Both the position numbers and the translations under genes were made by a program. Shown piece by piece: positions 8,162-16,434 of a stretch of 64,000 nt of DNA. The notes beneath the pieces are model-generated. The model did not search any database and was not told where the DNA came from. It saw only the letters and a program-made list of their open reading frames with translations. The DNA is from Rhizobium leguminosarum (GTDB lineage Bacteria; Pseudomonadota; Alphaproteobacteria; Rhizobiales; Rhizobiaceae), in contig NZ_CP025012.1 in assembly GCF_002953715.1 (NCBI RefSeq), positions 1,116,001 to 1,180,000 of the forward strand, given 5' to 3'. Positions within the stretch are counted from its first letter, which is position 1. Each line of letters starts with the position of its first letter.

Positions 8162-8998
8162 CTACCTGCGCCGCAGTTGCGCCGCCCGTTGGAATTCGGC
8201 TGGAGTCTGCCCGAAGGACTGTTTGAAGGAAGCGCTGAAATGGCTGTGGCTGGAAAAGCCGAGATCGAGACCGAGCGCCGTCAGATCCTCATACTGGCCG
8301 AGCAGATCGAGCGCCCGAGCAAGCCGCAGCCGCAGCTGGTAGCGGTAAAGTGGCGTCGCCTCGACCTGCTGGAAGACCTGGGTGAGATACACGGGCGAGA
8401 CGCCCACTTCTAAGGCGATTTCCGAAAGCGTCCAGCGCCGCGCGAGATCAGAGGAAAGCACCAGCTTTGCCCGGTCGACGAGTTTCTGTCGGCCGGCGCT
8501 GGCGCCCGCCGCATGCGATGTGCGCTCGCCGAGCGAGCGGCGCACCAGCGTCAGCGCCAATATTTCCGCCTCCAGCGTCTCGGCGACGTTGCGCCGCAAA
8601 CCATGACGCAGGAGCGCGACCAGCGCCTGCGCGCGCGGATCGATCCGCCGGCGCTGACGGCGGAAGGAAAAGGGCGGGCCGGGCTGCGCCTGCTCCTTCG
8701 GCGTGAGCTCCTTGAGCATCGATTCGTCGATCGCCAGATCGATGCAGGCATCGCCGCCCTCGATAGGGTGGCTGATCCGATATCCCTGGCCGGCATTGAA
8801 GAACAAGACCTGATTGGCTTCGGCCACCGTATCATTGCGGCCGACATGCCGCATGAAGACGCCGCGATAGGGATAGACAAGGCTCGTCCTGTGGGCGCAT
8901 TCCTCGTCGCTCCTATGACGGCATTCGCCATTGCAGACGATGTCACGAATGGTGACCGTCTTCGTTTTCAGGAGCGGTGCTGTTGAAAACTGCGACAT
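8162..8998 (-). CDS. AraC-family transcriptional regulator
   Basis: A 278-residue regulator. The C-terminal tandem helix-turn-helix is clear: RRWTLSEIALEVGVSPVYLTQ and then LDLGFSSHSHFSASFKQSFG, ending PAEFQR. The N-terminal sensing half contains VCNGECRHRSDEECAHRT around residues 22-39, with three cysteines and two histidines in 18 residues, a plausible metal or redox site. The start at 8998 (MSQFSTAP) is preferred over an earlier ATG because family similarity begins there. Targets are unknown; the small cysteine-rich gene just downstream is a candidate. Confidence 0.85.
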   Translation of the reverse strand: MSQFSTAPLLKTKTVTIRDIVCNGECRHRSDEECAHRTSLVYPYRGVFMRHVGRNDTVAEANQVLFFNAGQGYRISHPIEGGDACIDLAIDESMLKELTPKEQAQPGPPFSFRRQRRRIDPRAQALVALLRHGLRRNVAETLEAEILALTLVRRSLGERTSHAAGASAGRQKLVDRAKLVLSSDLARRWTLSEIALEVGVSPVYLTQVFQQVEATPLYRYQLRLRLARALDLLGQYEDLTALGLDLGFSSHSHFSASFKQSFGQTPAEFQRAAQLRRR

Positions 8999-9064
8999 TG
9001 CATCTTCCGGGTCAGACAGGCCGCCCGATGAGGCGACCTGGCGGCACAATATCACGCTTAAGTT

Positions 9065-9274
9065 TCAGTAGCGACTGTAGACATGGACGTCGCTTTCGGT
9101 CTGCCCCCTGGAAAGGCCGATATCCTTCAACTGCTCGTCGGACAGCTCCATCAGAGCATTGCAGTTGCGCCGTTCGTTCATTTTTCGCGCCAGCCACTGT
9201 GCTGCGGTGACTATAGCAAGGAACAGGCCGGGCCGCATATTGCGGGCCGAGATTGTGGAATTCGAGCTATGCAT
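9065..9274 (-). CDS. DUF1127 small protein
   Basis: A 69-residue protein ending in the DUF1127 pattern: arginine-rich helix ARKMNERRNCNALMELSDEQLKDIGLSRGQ. Members of this family in alphaproteobacteria are small regulators, some tied to RNA turnover or phosphate and stress responses. The amphipathic stretch FLAIVTAAQWLARKM precedes the domain. It lies 89 bases downstream of iolB on the same strand. Its GGAGG ribosome binding site sits six bases before the ATG and is buried in a perfect hairpin (9281-9304), so translation is probably conditional. Confidence 0.85.
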   Translation of the reverse strand: MHSSNSTISARNMRPGLFLAIVTAAQWLARKMNERRNCNALMELSDEQLKDIGLSRGQTESDVHVYSRY

Positions 9275-9280
9275 TGTGAT

Positions 9281-9304
9281 CCTCCATCCGTGTTTGGATG
9301 GAGG
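9281..9304 (-). promoter_or_regulatory. hairpin sequestering the DUF1127 ribosome binding site
   Basis: On the minus strand CCTCCATCC, loop AAACAC, GGATGGAGG form a perfect 9-bp stem whose 3' arm is the GGAGG Shine-Dalgarno, six bases before the ATG at 9274. No T-run follows, so it is not an iolB terminator. It suggests an RNA thermometer or an sRNA- or protein-controlled switch. Confidence 0.6.
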
Positions 9305-9363
9305 CAGTGAACCATCAGCGGCAGTTTCGCGCTGTCAGATTATTTAGCGATCGAACGCGACGC

Positions 9364-10161
9364 TTACGCCTTCAGCAGCCACTCATGCTCGGCGGCATTG
9401 TGGAATTTCCAGATCCGCTGCGGCCCGGCCATGACGTTGAGATAATAGAGATCATAGCCGTGGCAGGCAGCGCAGGGATGGTAGCCCTTCGGCACCAGCG
9501 TCACATCGCCGTCCTCGATCGCCATCGCCTCGTCGAGCGAGCGGTCGTCGGTGTAGACGCGCTGGAAAGCGAAGCCCTGCGGCGGGTTGAGGCGATGGTA
9601 ATAGGTCTCTTCCAGGAAACTCTCGTTTGGCAGGTCGTCCTGGTCGTGCTTATGCGGCGGATAGGAGGAGGTATGGCCGCCCGGTGTGATCACCTCGACG
9701 ACGAGCAGCGAATGCGCCGAACTGTCATCTTCGGGCATGATATTGTTGACATAGCGCACATTCGTGCCCTTGCCGCGTGTCACCTGCGGATGCGTGCCGG
9801 GTGGGATTGCCTTTGCCTGATAGGTGCCGCCGCCGGGTGCGGAGCAGACCGCGAGCTCCAGATCGGTCTCCGCCGTCACCGACCAGGTCGATTCCATCGG
9901 GATGTAGAGCGCATGCGGCGCACCTTCGAACGGGTTCATCCGGCCGCCGAGCGTGCCGAAATCCTTGGTGCCGGCAGATGCCTTGCCCTTGCCGGTTACC
10001 CAGACGAGGCAGACTTCGCGATCGCCCGTCTCTCCCGAGACCGTCTCGCCCGGCTTCATCCGATGCAGATCGAAGCCGACATAAGTCCAGCCGGCATTTT
10101 CCGGGGTGACATGCGTGACGCGGCCGTGCGTGCCGGACGGTTTCACCTTGAGATTTGGCAT
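9364..10161 (-). CDS. iolB: 5-deoxy-glucuronate isomerase
   Basis: A 265-residue IolB-family cupin. It converts 5-deoxy-D-glucuronate to 5-dehydro-2-deoxy-D-gluconate, the step before IolC in myo-inositol breakdown, in the cytoplasm. Cupin metal residues are visible in SSYPPHKHDQDD and FLEETYYHRL, followed by a later histidine in YHPCAACHGYD. It is the last gene of the run iolC-iolD-iolE-iolB. The 210-base spacer after iolE carries a multi-hairpin repeat, so the operon is physically loose. Confidence 0.95.
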   Translation of the reverse strand: MPNLKVKPSGTHGRVTHVTPENAGWTYVGFDLHRMKPGETVSGETGDREVCLVWVTGKGKASAGTKDFGTLGGRMNPFEGAPHALYIPMESTWSVTAETDLELAVCSAPGGGTYQAKAIPPGTHPQVTRGKGTNVRYVNNIMPEDDSSAHSLLVVEVITPGGHTSSYPPHKHDQDDLPNESFLEETYYHRLNPPQGFAFQRVYTDDRSLDEAMAIEDGDVTLVPKGYHPCAACHGYDLYYLNVMAGPQRIWKFHNAAEHEWLLKA

Positions 10162-10193
10162 TGGTGTTTTTCCTCGTAAGTTGGCGGGTGCGG

Positions 10194-10310
10194 CTCCCTC
10201 ATCCGGCTGCCGTCACCTTTCTCCCCGAGGGGAGAAGGGACATGCCGCGCCCTTCTGTTCCTCTTCTCCCCACCGGGGAGAAGCTGCCCGGAGGGCGGAT
10301 GAGGGGGCTT
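10194..10310. repeat. multi-hairpin repeat (CTCATCCGGCTGCCG family) in iolE-iolB spacer
   Basis: CCCTCATCCGGCTGCCG at the left and GGAGGGCGGATGAGGGGG at the right enclose two strong hairpins (CTTTCTCCCC/GGGGAGAAGG and CTTCTCCCC/GGGGAGAAG). A related, shorter copy lies at 58972-59041. Confidence 0.8.
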
Positions 10311-10371
10311 CTTGCTCCAGCAGTCCGGAAAGGCGAGCCCCTTGAGGGAGGACGCTCCGGACAACCAGGCT

Positions 10372-11292
10372 TTACGACCCCTTGGGGAAGCCTTCCGTTT
10401 CCACGGTATAGCCCGCAGCCGTCATGACGCGCATCAACTCGGCGTGACCGATCTCGGCCATTTTCTGCGGCGGGGCCTTGCGCGGGTCCTGTTCGGCTTC
10501 GACAACGAACCAGCCTTCATAGCCGTGATCGGCCAGCCGCTGGACGATGGCACCGAAATCGAGCGAGCCGTCACCCGGCACCGTGAATGCGCCAAGCGCC
10601 ACCGCATCGAGGAAGGACTGCCGGCTGCGGTCCAGCCCATCCACGACAGGCTTGCGGATATCCTTGACGTGAACATGGTTGATGCGGGCGTGGTGGTTTT
10701 CGATGGCGCGCAGCACGTCGCCGCCGGCAAAAGCAAGATGCCCGGCATCAAGCAGCAGCGGAATACCTTCGCCCGAGTAACGCATGAAGGCGTCAAGTTC
10801 CGGCTCGGTTTCGACGACGGCCGCCATGTGATGGTGGTAGGAGAGCGGCATGCCCTGCTCGGCGCACCATTCGCCGAACTGGGTGAGGCGGCGCCCATAG
10901 GCCTTCATCTCGTCATCGGAAAGGCGCGGCTTGGTCGCGAGCGGCTTGGAGCGGTCGCCCTGGATTGAGCGGCCCACCTCGCCATAAACGATGCAGGGCG
11001 CGGCGACGGCCTTGAACAGTTCGATCATCGGCGCGATGCGGTCCTTGTTGGCGGCAAGTTCCTCATCGACCAGCGTACCCGAGAACCAACCGCCGCACAG
11101 CGTGACGTCGGCTGCACGGAGAATCGGCAGCATCACCTCGGGATCGTCGGGGAAGCGGCGGCCCTTTTCCATGCCGGTAAAGCCGGCACCGCGCGATTGC
11201 CGCAGGCATTCCTCCAGGGACACGTCATCGCTGAGCTCAGGAAGATCGTCGTTCCACCACGCGATGGGCGACATGCCGAGTTTGGCCTTCAT
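10372..11292 (-). CDS. iolE: myo-inosose-2 dehydratase
   Basis: A 306-residue TIM-barrel protein of the sugar isomerase/AP endonuclease 2 superfamily. It dehydrates 2-keto-myo-inositol to the trihydroxycyclohexanedione that IolD cleaves. IolE features seen: GMSPIAWWNDDLPELSDD at the N-terminus, GFTGMEKGRRFP, the metal-site region LLLDAGHLAFAGGD, and HVHVKDIRK. The start MKAKLG at 11292 has AAGGAG seven bases upstream; ATGs a little further up are too close to that site. Third in the iol operon; mosaic repeats lie before and after it. Confidence 0.95.
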   Translation of the reverse strand: MKAKLGMSPIAWWNDDLPELSDDVSLEECLRQSRGAGFTGMEKGRRFPDDPEVMLPILRAADVTLCGGWFSGTLVDEELAANKDRIAPMIELFKAVAAPCIVYGEVGRSIQGDRSKPLATKPRLSDDEMKAYGRRLTQFGEWCAEQGMPLSYHHHMAAVVETEPELDAFMRYSGEGIPLLLDAGHLAFAGGDVLRAIENHHARINHVHVKDIRKPVVDGLDRSRQSFLDAVALGAFTVPGDGSLDFGAIVQRLADHGYEGWFVVEAEQDPRKAPPQKMAEIGHAELMRVMTAAGYTVETEGFPKGS

Positions 11293-11349
11293 CAACATTC
11301 TCCTTAAAAGCATTGCCGAAGAGCCGGGACGCTCTTCCGAGAAATGGTA

Positions 11350-11460
11350 GCACTACAGCGCCGCGCGTCTTTTCAGACGCGCAAAGGACGCTGTAGCACT
11401 TCGAATTGCTGCATAATTTTGTCCTTAAATCGATCCCGATTTAAGGAATTATGCAGTAGA
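11350..11460. repeat. mosaic repeat in iolD-iolE spacer
   Basis: Two modules: GCGCGTCTTTTCAGACGCGC with flanking CTACAGCG/CGCTGTAG, then a palindrome beginning TGCATAATT and ending AATTATGCA. A full-length copy lies inverted at 17774-17877, with partial copies near 35306, 41745 and 63948. Confidence 0.85.
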
Positions 11461-13311
11461 TTAGCCGATGCGCTGGGCGGCGCGTGCTTCGACGTAGCCC
11501 TTGCGCGCTTCGTTGACCTCTTCGCGCGGGCTGACCTCAGGCACCACGACATCCCACCAGTGGCCGCCGGCCTCCGTGGTGACAAGCGGATCGGTGTCGA
11601 TGACAAAGACCGAGGTGCGGTCGTTCTTCTTCGAATCGGCGATGGCCTGCTCGAGTTCGGCGATCGAGGCGACTTTGACGGCGATGGCGCCCATGCTTTC
11701 GGCATGCGCCCGGAAATCGATTTCCGGCATCACCTCGTGATAGGAGTCCTTCAGCAGATTGTTGAAGTTGGCGCCGCCGGTTCCCATCTGCAGCCGGTTG
11801 ATGCAGCCGTAACCGCGATTGTCGAGCAAGACGATGTTGAGCTTGAGGCCGAGCATGACCGAGGTGGCAATCTCGGAATTCATCATCATGTAGGAACCGT
11901 CGCCGACCATGACGACGACATCCCGTTCGGGACGCGCCATCTTGGCGCCGAGCCCACCGGCGATCTCGTAACCCATGCAGGAAAAGCCGTATTCCATGTG
12001 ATAGCTGCCCGGCGCCGTCGCCGGCCAGAGCTTGTGCAATTCGCCGGGAAGGCCGCCCGCAGCGCAAAGCACCGTCGTATTCTCGCCGCCGAGCGTGCGC
12101 GCCACCGCGCCGATCACCTGCGCATCGGAGGGCAGGGCGGCATTGGTCGTCGCCATCGCCTTGGCCGCGGCCTCCATCCAGACCTTCTTCTCCGCAGCCG
12201 CCTTCTCGGCGAGGGCTGCCGGCGCCTTCCAGCCCGAAAGCCCTGCCGAAAGCGCCTTTATCCCTTCGCGGGCATCGGCCACCAGCGGATGGCTGTCGTG
12301 CTTCACCGCGTCATAGGCGGCGATATTGAGGCCGATCATCCTGAGTCTGTCGTTCTTGAACAGTGCCCAGGAACCGGTAGTGAAATCCTGGCAGCGCGTG
12401 CCGACGGCGATGACCAGGTCCGTCTCTTCGGCGATCGCATTCGCCGCCGACGTGCCGGTGACGCCGACCGAGCCGAGCGCCAGCGGATGGGTCTCGTTGA
12501 TCGCCGACTTGCCGGCCTGGGAGACGACGACCGGAACGCCGTGCGCCTCGGCAAAGGCGGCAAGCTCCTTCGTCGCCTGCGAATAAAGCACGCCGCCGCC
12601 GGCAATGATCACCGGCTTCTGCGACGCCTTGATCAGTGCGATGGCATTCGCCAGCTCGTCCGCATCCGGCTGCGGTCGGCGGGTCGTCCAGACTTTTTCA
12701 TCGAACAGGCTTTCCGGATAATCGAAGGCTTCTGCCTGAACGTCCTGGCAGAGCGACAATGTCACCGGGCCGCAATCCAGGGGATCGGTCAGGACCTGCA
12801 TGGCCCGCTTCAGCGCCGTGATGATCTGCTCGGGTCGGGTGATGCGGTCGAAATAGCGCGAAACCGAACGGAAGGCATCATTGGCTGAAACCGTGCCGTC
12901 GCCGAAATCCTCGATCTGCTGCAGCACCGGATCCGGCGCGCGGTTGGCGAAGACGTCGCCCGGCAGGAAGAGAACGGGAATACGATTGACATGCGCCACG
13001 CCGGCGGCCGTCACCATGTTCAGCGCCCCGGGGCCGATCGAACTCGTGCATGCCATGAAGCGTGTGCGGAAATTCGCCTTGGCATAGGCGATCGCGGCAT
13101 GCGCCATTCCCTGCTCATTGTGGGCGCGATAGGTCGTCAATTCGCCGCGCACCTGATAAAGCGCCTCGCCGATGCCGGCGACGTTGCCGTGACCGAAGAT
13201 CGCCCAGACGCCGCCGAAGATCGGCACTTTCTTGCCGTCGACGATCGTCATCTGTACTTTGAGGAAATGCGCGACGGCCTGTGCCATCGTCAACCGTATC
13301 GTCTTGCCCAT
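11461..13311 (-). CDS. iolD: 3D-(3,5/4)-trihydroxycyclohexane-1,2-dione hydrolase
   Basis: A 616-residue thiamine-diphosphate enzyme that opens the inositol-derived ring to 5-deoxyglucuronate. The three TPP domains are evident: N-terminal PYR domain with the E-type motif GEALYQVRGELTTYRAHNEQGMAHA split over residues 43-68, a central domain with AIAVGTRCQDFTTGSW-like core, and a C-terminal PP domain with GDGSYMMMN and LLDNRGYGCINRLQ for Mg2+-TPP. The start at 13311 (MGKTIRLT) is chosen on homology. Second gene of the operon after iolC. Confidence 0.96.
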   Translation of the reverse strand: MGKTIRLTMAQAVAHFLKVQMTIVDGKKVPIFGGVWAIFGHGNVAGIGEALYQVRGELTTYRAHNEQGMAHAAIAYAKANFRTRFMACTSSIGPGALNMVTAAGVAHVNRIPVLFLPGDVFANRAPDPVLQQIEDFGDGTVSANDAFRSVSRYFDRITRPEQIITALKRAMQVLTDPLDCGPVTLSLCQDVQAEAFDYPESLFDEKVWTTRRPQPDADELANAIALIKASQKPVIIAGGGVLYSQATKELAAFAEAHGVPVVVSQAGKSAINETHPLALGSVGVTGTSAANAIAEETDLVIAVGTRCQDFTTGSWALFKNDRLRMIGLNIAAYDAVKHDSHPLVADAREGIKALSAGLSGWKAPAALAEKAAAEKKVWMEAAAKAMATTNAALPSDAQVIGAVARTLGGENTTVLCAAGGLPGELHKLWPATAPGSYHMEYGFSCMGYEIAGGLGAKMARPERDVVVMVGDGSYMMMNSEIATSVMLGLKLNIVLLDNRGYGCINRLQMGTGGANFNNLLKDSYHEVMPEIDFRAHAESMGAIAVKVASIAELEQAIADSKKNDRTSVFVIDTDPLVTTEAGGHWWDVVVPEVSPREEVNEARKGYVEARAAQRIG

Positions 13312-13345
13312 CGGGTCCTCCCGGACTTTTTGCTCTATCTGTCTT

Positions 13346-13504
13346 TCCCTCCCCAACCCCTTCTACAAGGGGAGGGGCTAACCTTGCCGGGCTCTCTACG
13401 CTCTCGCCGCAACGTCTCGTCGAAAAGGACGCTCGCTCATGGCGTGAGGCGATGCCCCAAGTTAAGTCCCTCCCCTTGTGGGGAGGAGTTGGGGAGGGGT
13501 TTTA
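13346..13504. repeat. MITE-like element with about 40-bp terminal inverted repeats, iolC-iolD spacer
   Basis: The left end CCCTCCCCAACCCCTTCTAC is matched in inverse by the right end GGGGAGGAGTTGGGGAGGGG, each with an inner CCCC-TTGT/ACAA-GGGG hairpin, around a unique core of about 75 bases. It fills almost the whole spacer and ends in TTTTATTT. No coding capacity. Confidence 0.75.
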
Positions 13505-13513
13505 TTTCGATTC

Positions 13514-15448
13514 CTACTGATGTCCGCGCGTCTTCAGCCACGCCTCTGTCAGTTGCTGGAAGCGGTCGGCCATATCGGCGATCGCTTCCTCGTCGTTCAT
13601 TTCGCCTGAAAGCCAGGCGCGCGCCGGATCGGCAAAGATCGTCCGGCCGACGGCGAAGCCCTTCACGGAGGGAGCCGCCAGCGTCGCCTCGAAGCAGGAG
13701 ATCAGCTCGTCGGCGGGCGCCTCAAGCCCCAGGAGCACGATACCGCGGCACCACGGATCATTTTTGGCGATCACCGCATCGATCTTCTTCCAGGCTTCAC
13801 GGGATGCCTGCGGCTCCAGCTTCCACCAGTCCGGCTTGATGCCGAGCGCATAGAGCTCCTCCAGCGCGGTCGCGATGGTATCGTCGGTGAGCGGCCCATT
13901 CTTGCCGGCGATGATTTCCACCAGCAGCTCGCGGCCGACCTTGCGGGAAGCCTCGAACAGCGTGCGCAGCTTCTCCTGCTGCTCGGTCTTCAAGTCAGCC
14001 GGATCATCGGGATGATAGAAGCACAGGCACTTGATGCAATGAGCGAGTGGCCATTCCACGAGCTGTGAGCCGATATCCTGGCTGAATTCGAAGCGCAGCG
14101 GCTTCGAGCCCGGCAATTCCACCGGCCGGCCGATCCAGGAGAAATTCTTCGTCGCCGCATCGAAGAAAGCGTCGCGGCCGAAGCGTTCGTCGATCAGCAT
14201 GCCGTAGCCGTCGCGGCCATTCGAAACCCGCGCCGCTGCGGCGACTGCCAGCCGCTTGAAGGCGACGATCTTCTCGTGGCCGACACCGAGTTCATCGGCG
14301 ACGCTGACGAGCTGCGAGCGGTGGTCGATCGCCAGCGCCATCAAAAGCGGGATTTCGCCGCGCCGGGTCGATGCCCAGTGGATATGGTTGATTGCCTCGT
14401 CCTTGCGCAGCGCCCGGTGTTTGCTGCCGGTCGTCAGGAAGAAGTCGAGTTCGGCCCAGGTCGGATATTCCGGCGAGCAGAGCAGGCGGGAGACGGCGAA
14501 GGCGCCGCAGGCATTGGCCCAGGTGGCACAGGTCTTCAACGGCTCGTCGCGCAGGAAGCCGCGCAGGAAGCCGGACATGAAGGCATCGCCGGCGCCGAGC
14601 ACGTTGAAGACTTCGATCGGGAAACCCTGGCCGACAATGCCGGCTTCCAGGTCGTCGGCGATCGGCCCGTCATAGACGATGCAGCCCATGGCGCCGCGCT
14701 TGAGCACGATCGTGGCCGGCGACAGGCGGCGGATCTCTTTCAACGCGCCGAGCACGTCGTCGGCGCCGGAAGCGATCAGGATCTCCTCTTCGGTGCCGAC
14801 GATGAGATCGCAGTCGGGCAACGTCTCCTTCATCTTAGAGGAGACCCGGTCGGATTTCACATAGCGCTCGAAGCCTTCCGCATGGCCGGCAAGGCCCCAG
14901 AGGTTCGGTCGGTAATCGATGTCGAAGATCACTTTGCGGCCGTTCGCCTTGGCGATGCGGATCGCCTTGCGTTGCGCGGCTTCGGTATTCGGCCGTGAGA
15001 AATGTGTGCCGGAAACGAGAACGGCGCGCGACGATCGGATGAAATTTTCGTCGATATCGCCTTCATCGAGCGCCATGTCGGCGCAGTCCGAGCGATAGAA
15101 GATCATTGGCGACACGCCCTCGGCCTCGACCGCCAGCAGCACCAGCGCCGTCAGCCGTTCCTTGTCGGTGACAATGCCGTCTGTCGCCACGCCCTCGCGC
15201 GCCGACTGCTCGCGGATGAAGCGTCCCATCTGCTCGTCGCCGACGCGGGTGATAAGGCCGGATTTGAGGCCGAGCCGTGCTGTGCCGATGGCGATATTGG
15301 CCGGGCAGCCACCGACCGACTTGGCGAAGGAGCCGATATCCTCCAGCCGCGACCCGATCTGCTGGCCATAAAGATCGACCGAGGAACGGCCGATGGTGAT
15401 CACATCAAGCGCCGGCTCCGGCTGTGAACCCGGATTCGATTGTACCAT
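13514..15448 (-). CDS. iolC: fused 5-dehydro-2-deoxygluconokinase / DUF2090 aldolase-like protein
   Basis: A 644-residue two-domain protein. Residues about 15-335 are a PfkB sugar kinase (ITIGRSSVDLYGQQIG, then NVLGAGDAFMSGFLRG with the catalytic Asp), which phosphorylates 5-dehydro-2-deoxy-D-gluconate. Residues about 340-640 are a DUF2090 domain (MALAIDHRSQL, LLVEIIAGKNG, KPDWWKLEPQ), a TIM-barrel type proposed to perform the next aldol cleavage done by IolJ elsewhere. No separate iolJ is present nearby, which fits. It heads the operon, behind tandem IolR-type sites at 15504-15547. Confidence 0.93.
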   Translation of the reverse strand: MVQSNPGSQPEPALDVITIGRSSVDLYGQQIGSRLEDIGSFAKSVGGCPANIAIGTARLGLKSGLITRVGDEQMGRFIREQSAREGVATDGIVTDKERLTALVLLAVEAEGVSPMIFYRSDCADMALDEGDIDENFIRSSRAVLVSGTHFSRPNTEAAQRKAIRIAKANGRKVIFDIDYRPNLWGLAGHAEGFERYVKSDRVSSKMKETLPDCDLIVGTEEEILIASGADDVLGALKEIRRLSPATIVLKRGAMGCIVYDGPIADDLEAGIVGQGFPIEVFNVLGAGDAFMSGFLRGFLRDEPLKTCATWANACGAFAVSRLLCSPEYPTWAELDFFLTTGSKHRALRKDEAINHIHWASTRRGEIPLLMALAIDHRSQLVSVADELGVGHEKIVAFKRLAVAAAARVSNGRDGYGMLIDERFGRDAFFDAATKNFSWIGRPVELPGSKPLRFEFSQDIGSQLVEWPLAHCIKCLCFYHPDDPADLKTEQQEKLRTLFEASRKVGRELLVEIIAGKNGPLTDDTIATALEELYALGIKPDWWKLEPQASREAWKKIDAVIAKNDPWCRGIVLLGLEAPADELISCFEATLAAPSVKGFAVGRTIFADPARAWLSGEMNDEEAIADMADRFQQLTEAWLKTRGHQ

Positions 15449-15503
15449 GATGTCCTCCCGCTAGATTTTGCGCGGCTTCCAGTGCCTGCGAATTTTCAAT
15501 AAT

Positions 15504-15547
15504 GAAACATCGGTTCCGATATTTTGTCAATTCGGAATGTTTATTCC
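15504..15547. promoter_or_regulatory. tandem IolR-type operators before iolC
   Basis: A perfect GGAA-N6-TTCC lies at 15534-15547 and a 7-of-8 match (GAAA-N6-TTCC) at 15504-15517, exactly 30 bases apart, i.e. three helical turns. They lie 56-99 bases upstream of iolC. The motif matches the palindrome reported for S. meliloti IolR. Confidence 0.65.
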
Positions 15548-16416
15548 ATTTTGCCTTTTACAGGTTTTGACTGTTGATGCTTGCGCCGCCGCTCGGCGAT
15601 TGCAACCGGCAGTGCCATCGTGAGTGCCATCGAGGCCGAAAGCGAGCGGAAGCCGGCGAAATCGGCCTCCGCCACCTCGAACCAGTGCGTGGCGCAGGCG
15701 GCAAGCGGCGAGAAGGCCGAATCGGTGATCGCAATGACGGGGACGCCGCGGTCGGCAAGCTCCTGGCTCTGGTTGAGGCTGTCGGCCGCATAGGGCGAAA
15801 AGCTCGCCGCAATCGCCGCATCCTTCGGTGTAGCGAACTGCACCATCTCAGGGTCGACACCGTTCGGCGAGGCGACGATCTGATGGCGGATGTTGAGCTT
15901 GGAAAAAGCGTAGGTCATGTGCGCCGTCAAGGGGTAGGAGCGCCGTTTGGCGATCAGATAGATCGTCTCGGCGTTAGCAAGGATATTCACGGCTTTGGTG
16001 AAAGTATCGCTCTGCACCGTCGCCGCCAGCCGATTGACCGACTGGTTTGCTGCGGCGATGAAGCCGGAGAGCAGATTGGCGTCCTCATCGTCGCCGCTCG
16101 ATTGCTCCAGAGTGACGAGGCGCTCTTCGTAGCTCAGCGTCCGGTCCCGCAATCTTTCGCGAAAGATGCTCTGCAGGTCGGAAAACCCTCCGTAACCCAG
16201 ATGATGCGCCAGGCGCACCAGCGTCGAGGGCTGGACGTCGGAGGCGGCCGCGATGCTTGCCGTTGTGCCGAAGGCGATCTCGTCGGGATTGCCGAGCGCG
16301 AAGGCGGCGACCTGCGCCAGCCGCTTCGGCATGCTTGCCTTGCGCTCGATGATGGTGCTGCGCAGGCTTTCGAAATCGCGCGGTACACGCGCGTGCCTTT
16401 GGGGATCGTTATCCAT
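15541..16416 (-). CDS. iolR: RpiR-family repressor of inositol catabolism
   Basis: A 291-residue regulator with an N-terminal RpiR helix-turn-helix (around residues 30-85: KRLAQVAAFALGNPDEIAFG, then SDVQPSTLVRLAHHLGYGGF) and a C-terminal SIS sugar-binding domain (AETIYLIAKRRSYPLTAHM, then ADRGVPVIAITDS). In S. meliloti the orthologue represses the iol genes and is released by a pathway intermediate. Position directly upstream of iolC supports the same role. A site-like GAAA-N6-TTCC at 16435-16448 suggests autoregulation. Its stop codon overlaps the iolC-side operator. Confidence 0.9.
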   Translation of the reverse strand: MDNDPQRHARVPRDFESLRSTIIERKASMPKRLAQVAAFALGNPDEIAFGTTASIAAASDVQPSTLVRLAHHLGYGGFSDLQSIFRERLRDRTLSYEERLVTLEQSSGDDEDANLLSGFIAAANQSVNRLAATVQSDTFTKAVNILANAETIYLIAKRRSYPLTAHMTYAFSKLNIRHQIVASPNGVDPEMVQFATPKDAAIAASFSPYAADSLNQSQELADRGVPVIAITDSAFSPLAACATHWFEVAEADFAGFRSLSASMALTMALPVAIAERRRKHQQSKPVKGKME

Positions 16417-16434
16417 GCTTGCGGCTCACGAGAT

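Noticed and set aside
11344..12888. Plus-strand open frame (over 500 codons) opposite iolD
   Set aside because: Shadow of iolD, whose TPP-enzyme motifs are unambiguous.
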